This document shows, piece by piece, positions 1 through 7,602 of a stretch of 17,262 bases of DNA (its first letter is position 1; each line of letters opens with the position of its first letter). Source of the DNA: Clostridia bacterium (GTDB taxonomy: Bacteria; Bacillota; Clostridia; Christensenellales; CAG-917); the NCBI GenBank assembly GCA_017500745.1, contig JAFVYE010000013.1, forward strand, positions 1-17,262, given 5' to 3'. Both the position numbers and the translations under genes were made by a program. The notes under the pieces were generated by a model. That model was not told the origin of the DNA. It did not search any database and worked only from the letters and a program-made list of their open reading frames with translations.

Positions 1-59
1 CTGCCAACAACAGGAGAGAGGTCCGCAAAGTAGATTTCACCGCGTTTTATCATTTCCAT
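1..59 (-). CDS. mazF: MazF/PemK-family toxin endoribonuclease, N-terminal fragment (runs off left edge)
   Basis: Reading leftwards from an ATG at 59 gives MEMIKRGEIYFADLSPVVG before the window ends. This matches the characteristic start of Firmicutes MazF (EndoA) toxins: K-R-G-[DE]-[IV]-Y-x-A-D-L-[SN]-P-[VA]-x-G, forming the first beta strand and the loop that precedes the RNA-binding surface. Family members are sequence-specific mRNA interferases, usually neutralised by a MazE antitoxin encoded just upstream. An internal ATG at 53 (MIKRG) is the other possible start and agrees better with the usual N-terminus; neither has a clear SD. I see no antitoxin-like reading frame in the roughly 290 bases upstream, so this copy may be solitary or its partner may lie outside the window. 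Only 19 residues are visible, so function is by family recognition. Confidence 0.8.
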   Translation of the reverse strand, partial: MEMIKRGEIYFADLSPVVG

Positions 60-83
60 ACACCGATTATTGCCAACTGACTT

Positions 84-93
84 GGATATATCC
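84..93. promoter_or_regulatory. Perfect 10-bp palindrome upstream of mazF, possible operator
   Basis: GGATATATCC at 84-93 is a perfect inverted repeat 24 bases upstream of the mazF ATG. Its right half is partly repeated as TGATATAT at 95-102. Position between two divergent genes fits an operator or promoter element, but nothing else supports a bound regulator. Confidence 0.25.
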
Positions 94-134
94 CTGATAT
101 ATTATGATTTGTCATCAAAAAGGGTTTTTTGTGC

Positions 135-163
135 TTGTCAAACTGATTGCTATGGAGTAAAAT
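135..163 (+). promoter_or_regulatory. Predicted sigma-A promoter for ddh
   Basis: TTGTCA at 135-140 and TAAAAT at 158-163 are separated by exactly 17 bases, each one mismatch from consensus. Transcription would begin near 170, giving ddh a leader of about 180 bases. Confidence 0.5.
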
Positions 164-214
164 GTAATATAGAAATAAGTGAGAGATTTTGGGTCTAAAA
201 CCCTCAAAAAACGG

Positions 215-335
215 GTATTTTTGCTATAAAACGAGCAAAATACACGCATCGTGTTCGGTACACAAATCGTGTATCAAACAAAAAATGATAGATTTTATTG
301 CAAAGCAATAAACATATGCTGTCAATCGGCGTATG
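215..335 (+). other. Structured 5' leader of ddh (three or four consecutive hairpins)
   Basis: The leader holds consecutive inverted repeats. 215-225 pairs with 234-243 (10 bp with one bulged T). ACACG-CAT-CGTGT is at 242-254 and competes slightly with the first. TTTATTGC-AAA-GCAATAAA is at 294-312 (8 bp, 3-base loop). 313-319 pairs with 329-335 (7 bp, one G-T). The last ends eight bases before the AGGAG of ddh. I looked for the conserved core of the lysine riboswitch, which would make biological sense upstream of a lysine/DAP gene, and did not recognise it. No open reading frame of note lies in 60-352. Confidence 0.45.
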
Positions 336-352
336 TTCAGGCAGGAGATTTT

Positions 353-1324
353 ATGACAAAACTTGGCATCGTTGGATATGGAAATCTTGGCAAAGCGTCA
401 GAAAAGATTGCTTGTTCAAGAGATGACATGACTGTTGTTGGCATCTTCACAAGGCGTGATCCTGCCACAATGCACTCCCCCTTTGGCACACCATTTTACA
501 GCCAAGATCAACTTCAGCAGTTTGTTGGCAAAATTGACGTGCTTGCACTCTGCACGGGCTCTGCCAATGACCTTGTGGATTTGGCACTTGAACAGGCCAA
601 GCACTTCAACACCATTGACAGCTTTGACACTCACGCCCGTATGAGAGAATATGTTACGGCTCTTGACGCTGTTGCCCTTGACAATCAACACTTGTCCATG
701 GTTGGCGTAGGTTGGGACCCGGGCGTGTTTTCAATCATGCGCACATTGTTTGACGGAGTGTTGCCCAATGGACACACCGTCACTTTCTGGGGCAAAGGTG
801 TGAGCCAAGGTCACAGCGAGGCAATACGCAAGCTTGACGGTGTCGTCAAGGCAGTTCAATATACCGTGCCCAAAGAGGACGCACTTGCAATGGCAAGGGC
901 AGGACAGGGTAGTGCCCTTACAACTCGTGACAAGCATCTTCGTCAATGCTTTGTGGTTGCAGAGGACGGAGCAGACCTTGACAAAATTGCATGCCAAATC
1001 AAGTCAATGCCCAATTACTTTGCAGATTACGACACAGAGGTCAATTTTGTCTCGTCAGAGGAGTTTGACCTCAACCACACCGCAATGCCTCACGGAGGGC
1101 TTGTGCTAAGACGTGGCGACGTCAACGGCATGGCAGAAAACCTTGAATTCAATCTCAACCTCTCATCCAATCCTGATTTTACAGCCAGCGTGTTGATGGC
1201 ATATGCAAGATGCTTGGTGCGTCTATACAACAAAGGTGTGCGCGGAGCTCTCACCGCCCTTGACGTGCCTGTCAGCGCCTTGATTGACGTGGACAGAATA
1301 GACACAATTGCAAAGTTCCTATAA
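353..1324 (+). CDS. ddh: meso-Diaminopimelate dehydrogenase
   Basis: A cytosolic NADPH-dependent enzyme that reductively aminates L-tetrahydrodipicolinate to meso-diaminopimelate in one step, feeding peptidoglycan and lysine synthesis and bypassing the succinylase/acetylase branches. The 323-residue product is the usual family length (about 320-330). It shows the Rossmann glycine motif GYGNLG at residues 8-13, the CTGS segment at 67-70, an FDTH segment near 91-94 and the diagnostic GVGWDPG at 118-124, which lines the substrate pocket in the Corynebacterium enzyme. I start it at ATG 353 rather than the upstream GTG at 251. AGGAGA at 343-348 is ideally spaced for 353, and the extra 34 residues from 251 look non-coding. 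The gene is followed 38 bases later by a HAD phosphatase on the same strand, with no terminator visible between them. Confidence 0.95.
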   Translation: MTKLGIVGYGNLGKASEKIACSRDDMTVVGIFTRRDPATMHSPFGTPFYSQDQLQQFVGKIDVLALCTGSANDLVDLALEQAKHFNTIDSFDTHARMREYVTALDAVALDNQHLSMVGVGWDPGVFSIMRTLFDGVLPNGHTVTFWGKGVSQGHSEAIRKLDGVVKAVQYTVPKEDALAMARAGQGSALTTRDKHLRQCFVVAEDGADLDKIACQIKSMPNYFADYDTEVNFVSSEEFDLNHTAMPHGGLVLRRGDVNGMAENLEFNLNLSSNPDFTASVLMAYARCLVRLYNKGVRGALTALDVPVSALIDVDRIDTIAKFL

Positions 1325-1362
1325 TGAATATATTTGCATAAATACAAAACAACTGCATAAAT

Positions 1363-2022
1363 ATGAAGCATCCAAAGTACAACACAATACTATTTGATCT
1401 TGACGGCACCCTCATTGACAGCAAGCCGGGGATTTTGACTGCAATCCGCAAGACTTTGAGTGCATTTGACATCCCGTACACAGAGGCGATCATTGATCAA
1501 ATGGTTGGCCCTCCTTTTAGGATCAGCATGAAGGAGCTTCTTGGCATCAACGATATGTCCCTCATTGAACAACTCATCAAGGTGTATCGTGGTCACTACA
1601 AGGCAGGGGACTGGCGTGGATGTAGCATTTATGAAGGTGTTGTGGACATGTTGTCAAAGCTGAAGTCAGAGGGCTATACCCTTGGTCTTGCCACCTCAAA
1701 GCCCTTGCAATACACCACTATAATCATGGAGGAGCTTGGGCTTGACAAGTACTTTGATTACGTTGGCGGAGCCACAGGGGATGCCACGGCAGAGCTCAAA
1801 ACTGACGTAATAAACGTGGTGCTGAAAAACCTCAACGTCACTTGCCTTGACAGCGTGCTTATGATAGGGGACAGACTCTATGACGTTGAAGGTGCCAAAG
1901 CAAGCGGTGTGGACAGCATGGGCATACTTTGGGGCTATGGCAACAGAGCCGAACACGAGAGCTGTGGTGCCGACTACATTATGTCATCAACTGATGAGGT
2001 GGTTGATTTCCTGATCAAGTAA
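1363..2022 (+). CDS. HAD-superfamily phosphatase, phosphoglycolate phosphatase/PpaX-like
   Basis: A 219-residue soluble HAD hydrolase. Motif I is FDLDGT with nucleophile D12 and general acid D14. A helical cap of subclass IA type spans about residues 20-85. Motif II is T111-S112, motif III is K146, and motif IV is GDRLYDVEGA with D170 and D174 binding magnesium. The spacing and the GILWGYG segment near 188-193 resemble Gph and PpaX, which hydrolyse 2-phosphoglycolate or pyrophosphate, but HAD substrates cannot be read from sequence. No SD precedes the ATG: the upstream bases are AT-rich and hold the direct repeat TGCATAAATA (1335-1344 and 1354-1363) and a weak 5-bp hairpin at 1331-1344. It probably shares a transcript with ddh and ends at a terminator shared with the convergent lipid kinase gene. 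Confidence 0.85.
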   Translation: MKHPKYNTILFDLDGTLIDSKPGILTAIRKTLSAFDIPYTEAIIDQMVGPPFRISMKELLGINDMSLIEQLIKVYRGHYKAGDWRGCSIYEGVVDMLSKLKSEGYTLGLATSKPLQYTTIIMEELGLDKYFDYVGGATGDATAELKTDVINVVLKNLNVTCLDSVLMIGDRLYDVEGAKASGVDSMGILWGYGNRAEHESCGADYIMSSTDEVVDFLIK

Positions 2023-2039
2023 AATAAGTGATTTCACAC

Positions 2040-2084
2040 AATACGATGTTCACAGGTGCAAAACAGCAATATGAACATCGTATT
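2040..2084. terminator. Bidirectional terminator between HAD gene and lipid kinase gene
   Basis: A perfect 13-bp inverted repeat (2040-2052 with 2072-2084; arm AATACGATGTTCA) has a 19-base loop and a T-rich right flank. It lies in the 65-base gap between two convergent genes, so it probably serves both. Confidence 0.7.
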
Positions 2085-2087
2085 TTC

Positions 2088-2963
2088 TTATTTATTGGAT
2101 TTTTTTACATCAATGATTTGAAGCTTGCACATCGTCTTTTCAAAGGATATATCCACCTGTCCATGTTCGGTGCGCTTTTCGCCGTCAACACAAAAGTCCG
2201 TTGGTTTTTTGAGGTGCAAAGTGGCGTTTGTCACACGTTTGAAGGTTATTGTGCCACGGTCCTGTTCCTTGTTGAGTCCCACAAAAAACACCTTAAAGAA
2301 CGGAAAGAACATTTCAATCATTCCAACAAGTCCGTTGTGCTTTGGGGAGCGTATGAGCACCATATGTCCACCCAAGTCTCTTTCATCGTACAGCTTGTTG
2401 AAGTTGAATCCAAAGCAACGGGGTGACTTTATGAACATGACAAGGTTGAACTCTCCTTGATAGGTTTTGCCATCTGTTTCAATCCTGCACTCACATCTAT
2501 TGACTTTGTACGCTTTCAACACCTTTATGGCGTAGGCAAGCACTCCAAGCTGTCTTTTTGACTTTTGACTTGCAGTATATCCAATTTCAGTAAACGCTCC
2601 TGTGGCATAGACGTAAGTAAACAAGTTGTCCCGCGCCTTGCCTATGGTGATTTGTCTTGGAGAGGACAGCGCATGGCAGTATTTTTCAGCCCCTGCCTTG
2701 TCGTTGAGAGTGCCACATGGAAAGTAATACATCGTCTTGTCCAAATTGTATATTTTTTGCATAATTGTCTGCAAAGTTCCATCTCCACCGCACACGGCAA
2801 ATGCGTGGTATTTGTTCAGATTCACGGGCTGGTTGGAAGGCAAATGCATGGTGGAATAGCGGAAGTTTTCTCCCTGTTTTCCAAGAGCGTATTTTACGTT
2901 TTCTGGGGTGCAACGTCTGCACTTTCCGGCGTTGTGGTTTATCACAATCAAGCAGTCTTTCAT
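2088..2963 (-). CDS. Diacylglycerol/lipid kinase family protein (DagK/YegS/BmrU type)
   Basis: A 291-residue member of the diacylglycerol kinase catalytic-domain family, which phosphorylates diacylglycerol or related lipids at the inner membrane face and recycles diacylglycerol into phospholipid synthesis. The N-terminal domain carries the nucleotide-binding GGDGT at 59-63 and the GTLND segment at 84-88, aligning with the family's G-T-x-N-D-[FL]-A. The C-terminal domain ends with a VDGE-type motif near residue 260 that in homologues helps bind metal and substrate. Start: ATG at 2963 with AAGGAG at 2968-2973; an upstream in-frame ATG at 2996 is rejected because it adds only 11 residues before the conserved CLIVINHNAGK strand and lacks an SD. 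A small palindrome (TTGCAA-TTAT-TTGCAA, 2975-2990) sits just upstream of the SD. It is divergent from pgsA, another phospholipid gene. Exact lipid substrate is unknown. Confidence 0.85.
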   Translation of the reverse strand: MKDCLIVINHNAGKCRRCTPENVKYALGKQGENFRYSTMHLPSNQPVNLNKYHAFAVCGGDGTLQTIMQKIYNLDKTMYYFPCGTLNDKAGAEKYCHALSSPRQITIGKARDNLFTYVYATGAFTEIGYTASQKSKRQLGVLAYAIKVLKAYKVNRCECRIETDGKTYQGEFNLVMFIKSPRCFGFNFNKLYDERDLGGHMVLIRSPKHNGLVGMIEMFFPFFKVFFVGLNKEQDRGTITFKRVTNATLHLKKPTDFCVDGEKRTEHGQVDISFEKTMCKLQIIDVKKSNK

Positions 2964-3039
2964 GGCGCTCCTTTTTGCAATTATTTGCAAAGACAAAAAA
3001 ATTCTATTCTAATTTTGCCCCTTTATCATCAAAATATGA

Positions 3040-3068
3040 TTGCCATTGCAGTTGTTTCGTGGTATAAT
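3040..3068 (+). promoter_or_regulatory. Predicted sigma-A promoter of the pgsA-valS operon
   Basis: TTGCCA at 3040-3045, a 17-base spacer, then TATAAT at 3063-3068 preceded by TGG, giving an extended -10. Transcription should start about 3075, leaving a leader of about 30 bases with AGGAGAA at 3094-3100. Confidence 0.8.
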
Positions 3069-3106
3069 GTATAAAATTTCTTAAAATTTTATTAGGAGAA
3101 CACAAA

Positions 3107-3850
3107 ATGGCTTACAAGGGTATGGCTCAAATCAACAAAAAAGATTTGTGGACAATTCCAAATCTCATCACCTATTTCCGCATCATCTGCATCCCCGTGT
3201 ACGTAGTGCTCATGGCGCTTGCGGGCATCCGTGCAGATCAAACTTTGCTCTATGTCGCACTTGGCGTATTTGTTGTTGCATCAGCAAGCGACCTTGTTGA
3301 CGGATGGATTGCAAGGCGCTTCAATATGACCACAGGCATTGGTATGGTCCTTGATCCCTTTGCAGACAAGCTTATGCACATCAGCGTGCTTTTCTGCTTG
3401 GCGTTCTGCACAGGTCTTACACCTCTTGGACAACAAACAGCATCCCTCACTGACGGCTGGTACATCCATTACGCATTTGTCATTTTGGTGCTTGCAAAGG
3501 AAGGATTTATGGTGTTGATGTCACCCTTTGTCATGAAGCGTGGCGCAAAGATCCAAGCCAACTGGATGGGCAAGGTTGCATCAGCCACCATATCAATTGG
3601 CGTCATCCTTTGTTTCTTCCATCCTTACGTATATCTTGCAGACTGGGGCATTCTTGCATGGGGTGTTGCACTCTCATACGGCGCACTCATTGGCTACATA
3701 AAGGAGATCGTGCATCAAATCAAACTCATTGACGCAGGCAAAATGGAACGTGTCACCGATGAAAGCGTCAAGTACACCAATGCAGAAAACACAGCCCTCC
3801 TTCACCCCGTTGAAACCGAAGTGGCAGCAGACACCGACTCACAAAACTGA
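3107..3850 (+). CDS. pgsA: CDP-diacylglycerol--glycerol-3-phosphate 3-phosphatidyltransferase
   Basis: Integral membrane enzyme that makes phosphatidylglycerophosphate from CDP-diacylglycerol and glycerol 3-phosphate, the committed step to phosphatidylglycerol and cardiolipin. The full CDP-alcohol phosphotransferase signature is present: D65-G66-x2-A69-R70-x8-G79-x3-D83-x3-D87, with D62 also in place. The opening IPNLITYFRI (about residues 17-26) is typical of bacterial PgsA. Several hydrophobic segments follow (roughly 22-40, 45-62, 110-135, 150-190). At 247 residues it is longer than most PgsA (about 180-200), the excess being a hydrophilic, acidic C-terminal tail after about residue 205. 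Start ATG 3107 has AGGAGAA seven bases upstream. It heads the long plus-strand run and is followed 37 bases later by valS. Confidence 0.92.
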   Translation: MAYKGMAQINKKDLWTIPNLITYFRIICIPVYVVLMALAGIRADQTLLYVALGVFVVASASDLVDGWIARRFNMTTGIGMVLDPFADKLMHISVLFCLAFCTGLTPLGQQTASLTDGWYIHYAFVILVLAKEGFMVLMSPFVMKRGAKIQANWMGKVASATISIGVILCFFHPYVYLADWGILAWGVALSYGALIGYIKEIVHQIKLIDAGKMERVTDESVKYTNAENTALLHPVETEVAADTDSQN

Positions 3851-3862
3851 TTCATCTATATA

Positions 3863-3877
3863 TGCACCATAGGTGCA
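3863..3877 (+). other. Intercistronic triloop hairpin before valS
   Basis: TGCACC-ATA-GGTGCA, a perfect 6-bp stem with a 3-base loop. It is directly followed by the SD AAGGAA (3879-3884) of valS, so it could expose or limit access to the SD. One of a series in this operon. Confidence 0.6.
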
Positions 3878-3887
3878 AAAGGAAATT

Positions 3888-6521
3888 ATGGACAAAAAAA
3901 TTCAAATGGACAAAACTTACAATCCGGAGTTTGAAAGTCGCATTTATGACTTTTGGATGAAGCACAAATGCTTTGAGGCCCACGTCAATTATGACAAGGA
4001 GCCCTTCACCATTATGATGCCTCCTCCCAACATTACGGGACAACTCCACATGGGTCACGCCCTTGACCAAACCATACAAGACATACTCACGCGATTCAAG
4101 CGTATGAGCGGATTTGAAGCACTCTGGCTCCCCGGCACAGACCACGCATCCATTGCAACCGAAGTCAAAATCGTTGAAAAGATGAAAAAGGACGAGGGGC
4201 TCACCAAAGCAGACGTAGGCCGTGACGGCTTCATGGAGCGTGCATGGGCATGGAAAGAGCAATATGGTGGCAGAATTGTAGAGCAACTCAAACACCTTGG
4301 CTCATCCTGTGACTGGTCAAGAGAGGCATTCACAATGGATCAAAACTGCTCCAACGCAGTGCTTGAGGCCTTTGTAAGGTATTACAAAAAGGGGCTGATT
4401 TATCGTGGCGACCGCATCATCAACTGGTGTCCTCATTGCAAGACGGCACTTTCTGATGCAGAGGTTGAATACAACGAGCAACAATCAAATCTTTGGTACT
4501 ATCGCTATCCCGTGGTGGGAGAGGACGATTATATTACCATTGCAACCACTCGTCCCGAAACCATGCTTGGCGACACCGCAGTTGCAGTCAATCCCAAGGA
4601 TGAAAAGATGTCAAAGTACATTGGCAAGATGGTCAAATTGCCTCTCACAGACAGAGAAATCCCCGTTGTTGGCGACGACTATTGTGAAATTGGCTTTGGC
4701 ACAGGCGCAGTGAAGATCACTCCCGCCCACGACCCCAACGACTTTGAGCTTGGTCTCAGACACAACTTGCCCGTCATCAAGGTCATTGATGATGGCGGTC
4801 TTATGAACGAAAACGCAGGAGTCTATCAAGGCCTTGATCGCCTTGCATGCCGTAAAGCAGTTGTTGCAGACCTTGAAAAGCTTGGTCTCCTTGAAAAGAT
4901 TGAACCCTATGCACACAACGTTGGCGAGTGCTATCGCTGTGGCGAAACCGTTGAAGCAATGGTGTCAAAGCAATGGTTTGTCAAGATGAAGGAGCTTGCA
5001 GAGCCCGCAATCAAGGCAGTCAAGTCAAAGAAGATTGAGTTTGTGCCCAAGCGCTTTGAAAAGATATATTTCAACTGGATGGAGAACATCAAAGATTGGT
5101 GCATTTCACGTCAACTTTGGTGGGGACATCGCATCCCTGCATACTATTGTGACGAATGTGGCGAAACAGTCGTGGCCAAGTCAATGCCCGAGGTCTGTCC
5201 CAAGTGTGGTGGCACACACTTCCATCAAGATGAGGACGTCCTTGACACTTGGTTCAGTAGTGCACTTTGGCCTTTCAGCACTCTTGGATATCCTCGCAAG
5301 ACAAAGTCACTTGGCTATTTCTATCCCACAAGCGTGCTTGTGACGGGTTACGACATCATCTTCTTCTGGGTTGCACGAATGATATTCAGCGGTCTTGAAT
5401 TTATGAATGACGTGCCTTTCAGCGAAGTGCTCATCCACGGCATTGTCCGTGACAGCCAAGGCAGAAAGATGTCCAAGTCATTGGGAAACGGCATTGATCC
5501 TCTTGAAATCATTGACAAATACGGCGCAGACGCCCTTCGTTTCTCCCTTGCAACAGGCATTGCTCCCGGCAGCGACACCAGATATAGTGACGCAAAGACA
5601 GAGAGTGCAAGAAACTTCATCAACAAACTTTGGAATGCATCTCGCTTTGTCATCATGAACATTGGCGAAAATGACGACCTCACTTTCCCCAGCAAGCTCA
5701 ACGGAGCAGACAAGTGGATTTTGGCACGTCTTAATGACGTCATAAAAGAGGTCACCATCAACCTCAACAAGTATGAAATCGGCATGGCGGCGGCTCGTCT
5801 TTACGACTTCACTTGGACAGAGTACTGCGATTGGTACATTGAAATGAGCAAGCCCTTGCTCTACAGCAAGGATCCCAAGGAGCACAATCACGCTGTGGCA
5901 ATGCTCACTTACACCTTGACTCAAATCCTCAAGTTGTTGCATCCTTTCATCCCCTACATCACAGAGGAGATTTACTCCAAGTATGCTCCCAAGGGAAGCA
6001 TCCTAATGAAAGAGAGCTGGCCCAGCTACAACAAGAAGTTTGCATACCGCAAGGATGAAAAGAGCTTTGAAGGCCTCCGTGAACTCATCGTTGCCATTCG
6101 CAACACCCGCGCAGAGATGGGCGTGGTGCCCGCAAAGCGCTTGAACGCATACGTGAAGGCAACAGACGTCAACTTCATGAAGAAGTCCGCCCAATATCTT
6201 GAAAAACTTGCAGGCATTGGCAACGTCACGTTCATTGAGGACAAGAGCGAAATCACCGAAAGATGCACCGCAATCGTCACCCACTCTGCCGAGGTCATGA
6301 TTCCTATGGGCGATCTCATTGACTTTGAAAAGGAAAGAGAGCGCATCACAAAGGAAATCCAACAAGCAGAGGCAGAAATCAACAAAGCAAAGGGACTTCT
6401 TGCAAATCAAGGTTTTGTGGCAAAAGCACCTCAAAAGCTCATTGACAACGAGAGAGAAAAGCTTTGTAGAGCAGAGGACAGACTTAAAAAGCTTCAAGAC
6501 AAGCTGGCAGAACTCAACTAA
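3888..6521 (+). CDS. valS: Valyl-tRNA synthetase
   Basis: Class Ia synthetase that charges tRNA-Val. The 877-residue product has the normal bacterial length and domain order. The catalytic domain has HMGH at 54-57 after MPPPNITGQL. A CP1 editing domain with TTRPETMLGDTAV hydrolyses mischarged threonine. Paired cysteines (CPHC, CYRC, CDEC, CPKC) suggest zinc binding in the inserts. KMSKS is at 527-531. Then come an anticodon-binding helical domain and a C-terminal coiled coil (about the last 65 residues) that clamps the tRNA. Start: ATG 3888 is preceded by AAGGAA at good distance; an upstream GTG at 3873 lies in the hairpin and is rejected. No T-box leader fits in the 37-base gap, so this valS is not T-box controlled here and probably depends on the pgsA promoter. 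Confidence 0.97.
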   Translation: MDKKIQMDKTYNPEFESRIYDFWMKHKCFEAHVNYDKEPFTIMMPPPNITGQLHMGHALDQTIQDILTRFKRMSGFEALWLPGTDHASIATEVKIVEKMKKDEGLTKADVGRDGFMERAWAWKEQYGGRIVEQLKHLGSSCDWSREAFTMDQNCSNAVLEAFVRYYKKGLIYRGDRIINWCPHCKTALSDAEVEYNEQQSNLWYYRYPVVGEDDYITIATTRPETMLGDTAVAVNPKDEKMSKYIGKMVKLPLTDREIPVVGDDYCEIGFGTGAVKITPAHDPNDFELGLRHNLPVIKVIDDGGLMNENAGVYQGLDRLACRKAVVADLEKLGLLEKIEPYAHNVGECYRCGETVEAMVSKQWFVKMKELAEPAIKAVKSKKIEFVPKRFEKIYFNWMENIKDWCISRQLWWGHRIPAYYCDECGETVVAKSMPEVCPKCGGTHFHQDEDVLDTWFSSALWPFSTLGYPRKTKSLGYFYPTSVLVTGYDIIFFWVARMIFSGLEFMNDVPFSEVLIHGIVRDSQGRKMSKSLGNGIDPLEIIDKYGADALRFSLATGIAPGSDTRYSDAKTESARNFINKLWNASRFVIMNIGENDDLTFPSKLNGADKWILARLNDVIKEVTINLNKYEIGMAAARLYDFTWTEYCDWYIEMSKPLLYSKDPKEHNHAVAMLTYTLTQILKLLHPFIPYITEEIYSKYAPKGSILMKESWPSYNKKFAYRKDEKSFEGLRELIVAIRNTRAEMGVVPAKRLNAYVKATDVNFMKKSAQYLEKLAGIGNVTFIEDKSEITERCTAIVTHSAEVMIPMGDLIDFEKERERITKEIQQAEAEINKAKGLLANQGFVAKAPQKLIDNEREKLCRAEDRLKKLQDKLAELN

Positions 6522-6549
6522 CATCAAATTGAATCAATCCTTGGAGATG

Positions 6550-6564
6550 GTGGGCGTAGCCCAC
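6550..6564 (+). other. Intercistronic triloop hairpin after valS
   Basis: GTGGGC-GTA-GCCCAC, a perfect 6-bp stem with a 3-base loop, in the 80-base gap after valS. A second weaker stem (CGCC/GGCG, 6575-6588 region) and the SD AGAGGT follow before ATG 6602. No T-run, so it is not an ordinary terminator. Confidence 0.6.
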
Positions 6565-6601
6565 TGTCTTTGAGCGCCAATGACGGCGACAAGAGGTAAA
6601 T

Positions 6602-7576
6602 ATGGAAATCAAACACGCATCATCAATTCTTCTCGGCAATATGAGCTACGTTGCCAAACTTTTTGTTTGGTTGCTCATCTGCGTATTGCTCACCGTGGGG
6701 ATTGCCTCAGCAATCTTCATCCCCGTGGGCAACGCCCTTTCAGAGAAAGAGGACATCATGGGCGAACTTGTCAACATCAAAGAGTCTGTGCAAAGTTTGC
6801 TCAAAAACGACATAGGCGTCTATGACGTGCTCGTGGCATTTGAAAAGAGCGCACTTGCAATACTTGGCATGCTTGCATCAAACGTCGGCCTTTTGGCAGG
6901 GCTTATCATTGCAGCGATTTTCTTGTATTGCTTGTATTTGTTCTTGACAGGGCTCAGTTATTATCCCACGGCGTACATTGTCAATGAGCTGATGTCATCA
7001 AACACCAGATACGGCTTTGCAGCATCAATGGCAAAAAACATCAAGATGGCATGCAAGTATTCTGTGTCACGCATGCTCATTTCTTGCCCTCTTGACTTTG
7101 GCATTGTTGCACTTCTTGCGGGTGTTGGCTTTGGTCTTTTGAAGTTGATTGGCGTGTTTGCACTCCCCATACTTTTGGTGGCAGGCCTTGCGCTTTTCTC
7201 AATGCGCTCAATTTTGTTTTCTGGCTGGCTTCCTCGCCTCCTTCACAATCCTGAGGAGAGGACCTTTGACGCATTTACACGCAGTCTTGTCAGCGTCAAG
7301 GGCAATATGGGTGCTTTGTTCAAGGCATTCTCATTGATCTTTTTTGTGGCATATTGTTGCATTTTTGTGCTCACTGTGCCCACCTTTGGATTCATCAACA
7401 TCCTCATTCCATCAACCTACTACATTTTGCTCCGTTCAGTTGAGCTTGTTGGGTTCTACAAGACCAACAACATGAGCTTTTACGTTGACTCACGCACAGT
7501 CATCAACACAGTTGAATACGGCTATCGCAAGGACAACCAAGAGCAAGATGACGAGTACAGCGACATCAACTATTGA
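6602..7576 (+). CDS. Polytopic membrane protein of unknown function
   Basis: A 324-residue protein I do not recognise. It has a clear membrane pattern: hydrophobic segments at about residues 18-40, 84-118 (probably two), 158-178, 183-205 and 238-280 (probably two). A soluble, helical-looking stretch lies at 43-80, and the tail from about 290 is acidic and tyrosine-rich, ending in a run of Asp/Glu. The overall pattern resembles uncharacterised Clostridia proteins with a YesL/DUF624-like or glycerophosphoryl-diester-associated membrane fold, but no diagnostic motif confirms either. ATG 6602 has AGAGGT at a normal distance. It lies between valS and a two-TM PH-like protein, 26 bases upstream of the latter, so the two membrane proteins are probably co-translated. 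No catalytic residues can be suggested. Confidence 0.8.
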   Translation: MEIKHASSILLGNMSYVAKLFVWLLICVLLTVGIASAIFIPVGNALSEKEDIMGELVNIKESVQSLLKNDIGVYDVLVAFEKSALAILGMLASNVGLLAGLIIAAIFLYCLYLFLTGLSYYPTAYIVNELMSSNTRYGFAASMAKNIKMACKYSVSRMLISCPLDFGIVALLAGVGFGLLKLIGVFALPILLVAGLALFSMRSILFSGWLPRLLHNPEERTFDAFTRSLVSVKGNMGALFKAFSLIFFVAYCCIFVLTVPTFGFINILIPSTYYILLRSVELVGFYKTNNMSFYVDSRTVINTVEYGYRKDNQEQDDEYSDINY

Positions 7577-7594
7577 TTTATGCGTAGCATAAAT
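7576..7594 (+). other. Intercistronic triloop hairpin overlapping the preceding stop codon
   Basis: ATTTATGC-GTA-GCATAAAT, a perfect 8-bp stem with a 3-base loop. Its first base is the last base of the TGA stop of the upstream gene, and it ends eight bases before the next ATG (7603). Only a weak GGTG lies between the stem and the start codon. Confidence 0.65.
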
Positions 7595-7602
7595 GGTGCA
7601 AT

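Noticed and set aside
165..352. Lysine riboswitch in the ddh leader
   Set aside because: Position and pathway fit, but I could not find the conserved internal-loop sequences, so I call only an unidentified structured leader.
2028..3074. Plus-strand reading frames of 132, 111, 169 and 100 residues opposite the lipid kinase gene
   Set aside because: They lie antisense to a gene with clear family motifs, and their translations have no recognisable pattern. The minus-strand gene has the SD and promoter context.
3851..3887. T-box riboswitch before valS
   Set aside because: The gap is only 37 bases and holds one small hairpin; T-box leaders need well over 150 bases and the conserved T-box sequence, which is absent.
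5348..6527. Long minus-strand frames opposite valS (145-174 residues)
   Set aside because: Antisense shadows caused by the codon bias of a well-supported synthetase gene.
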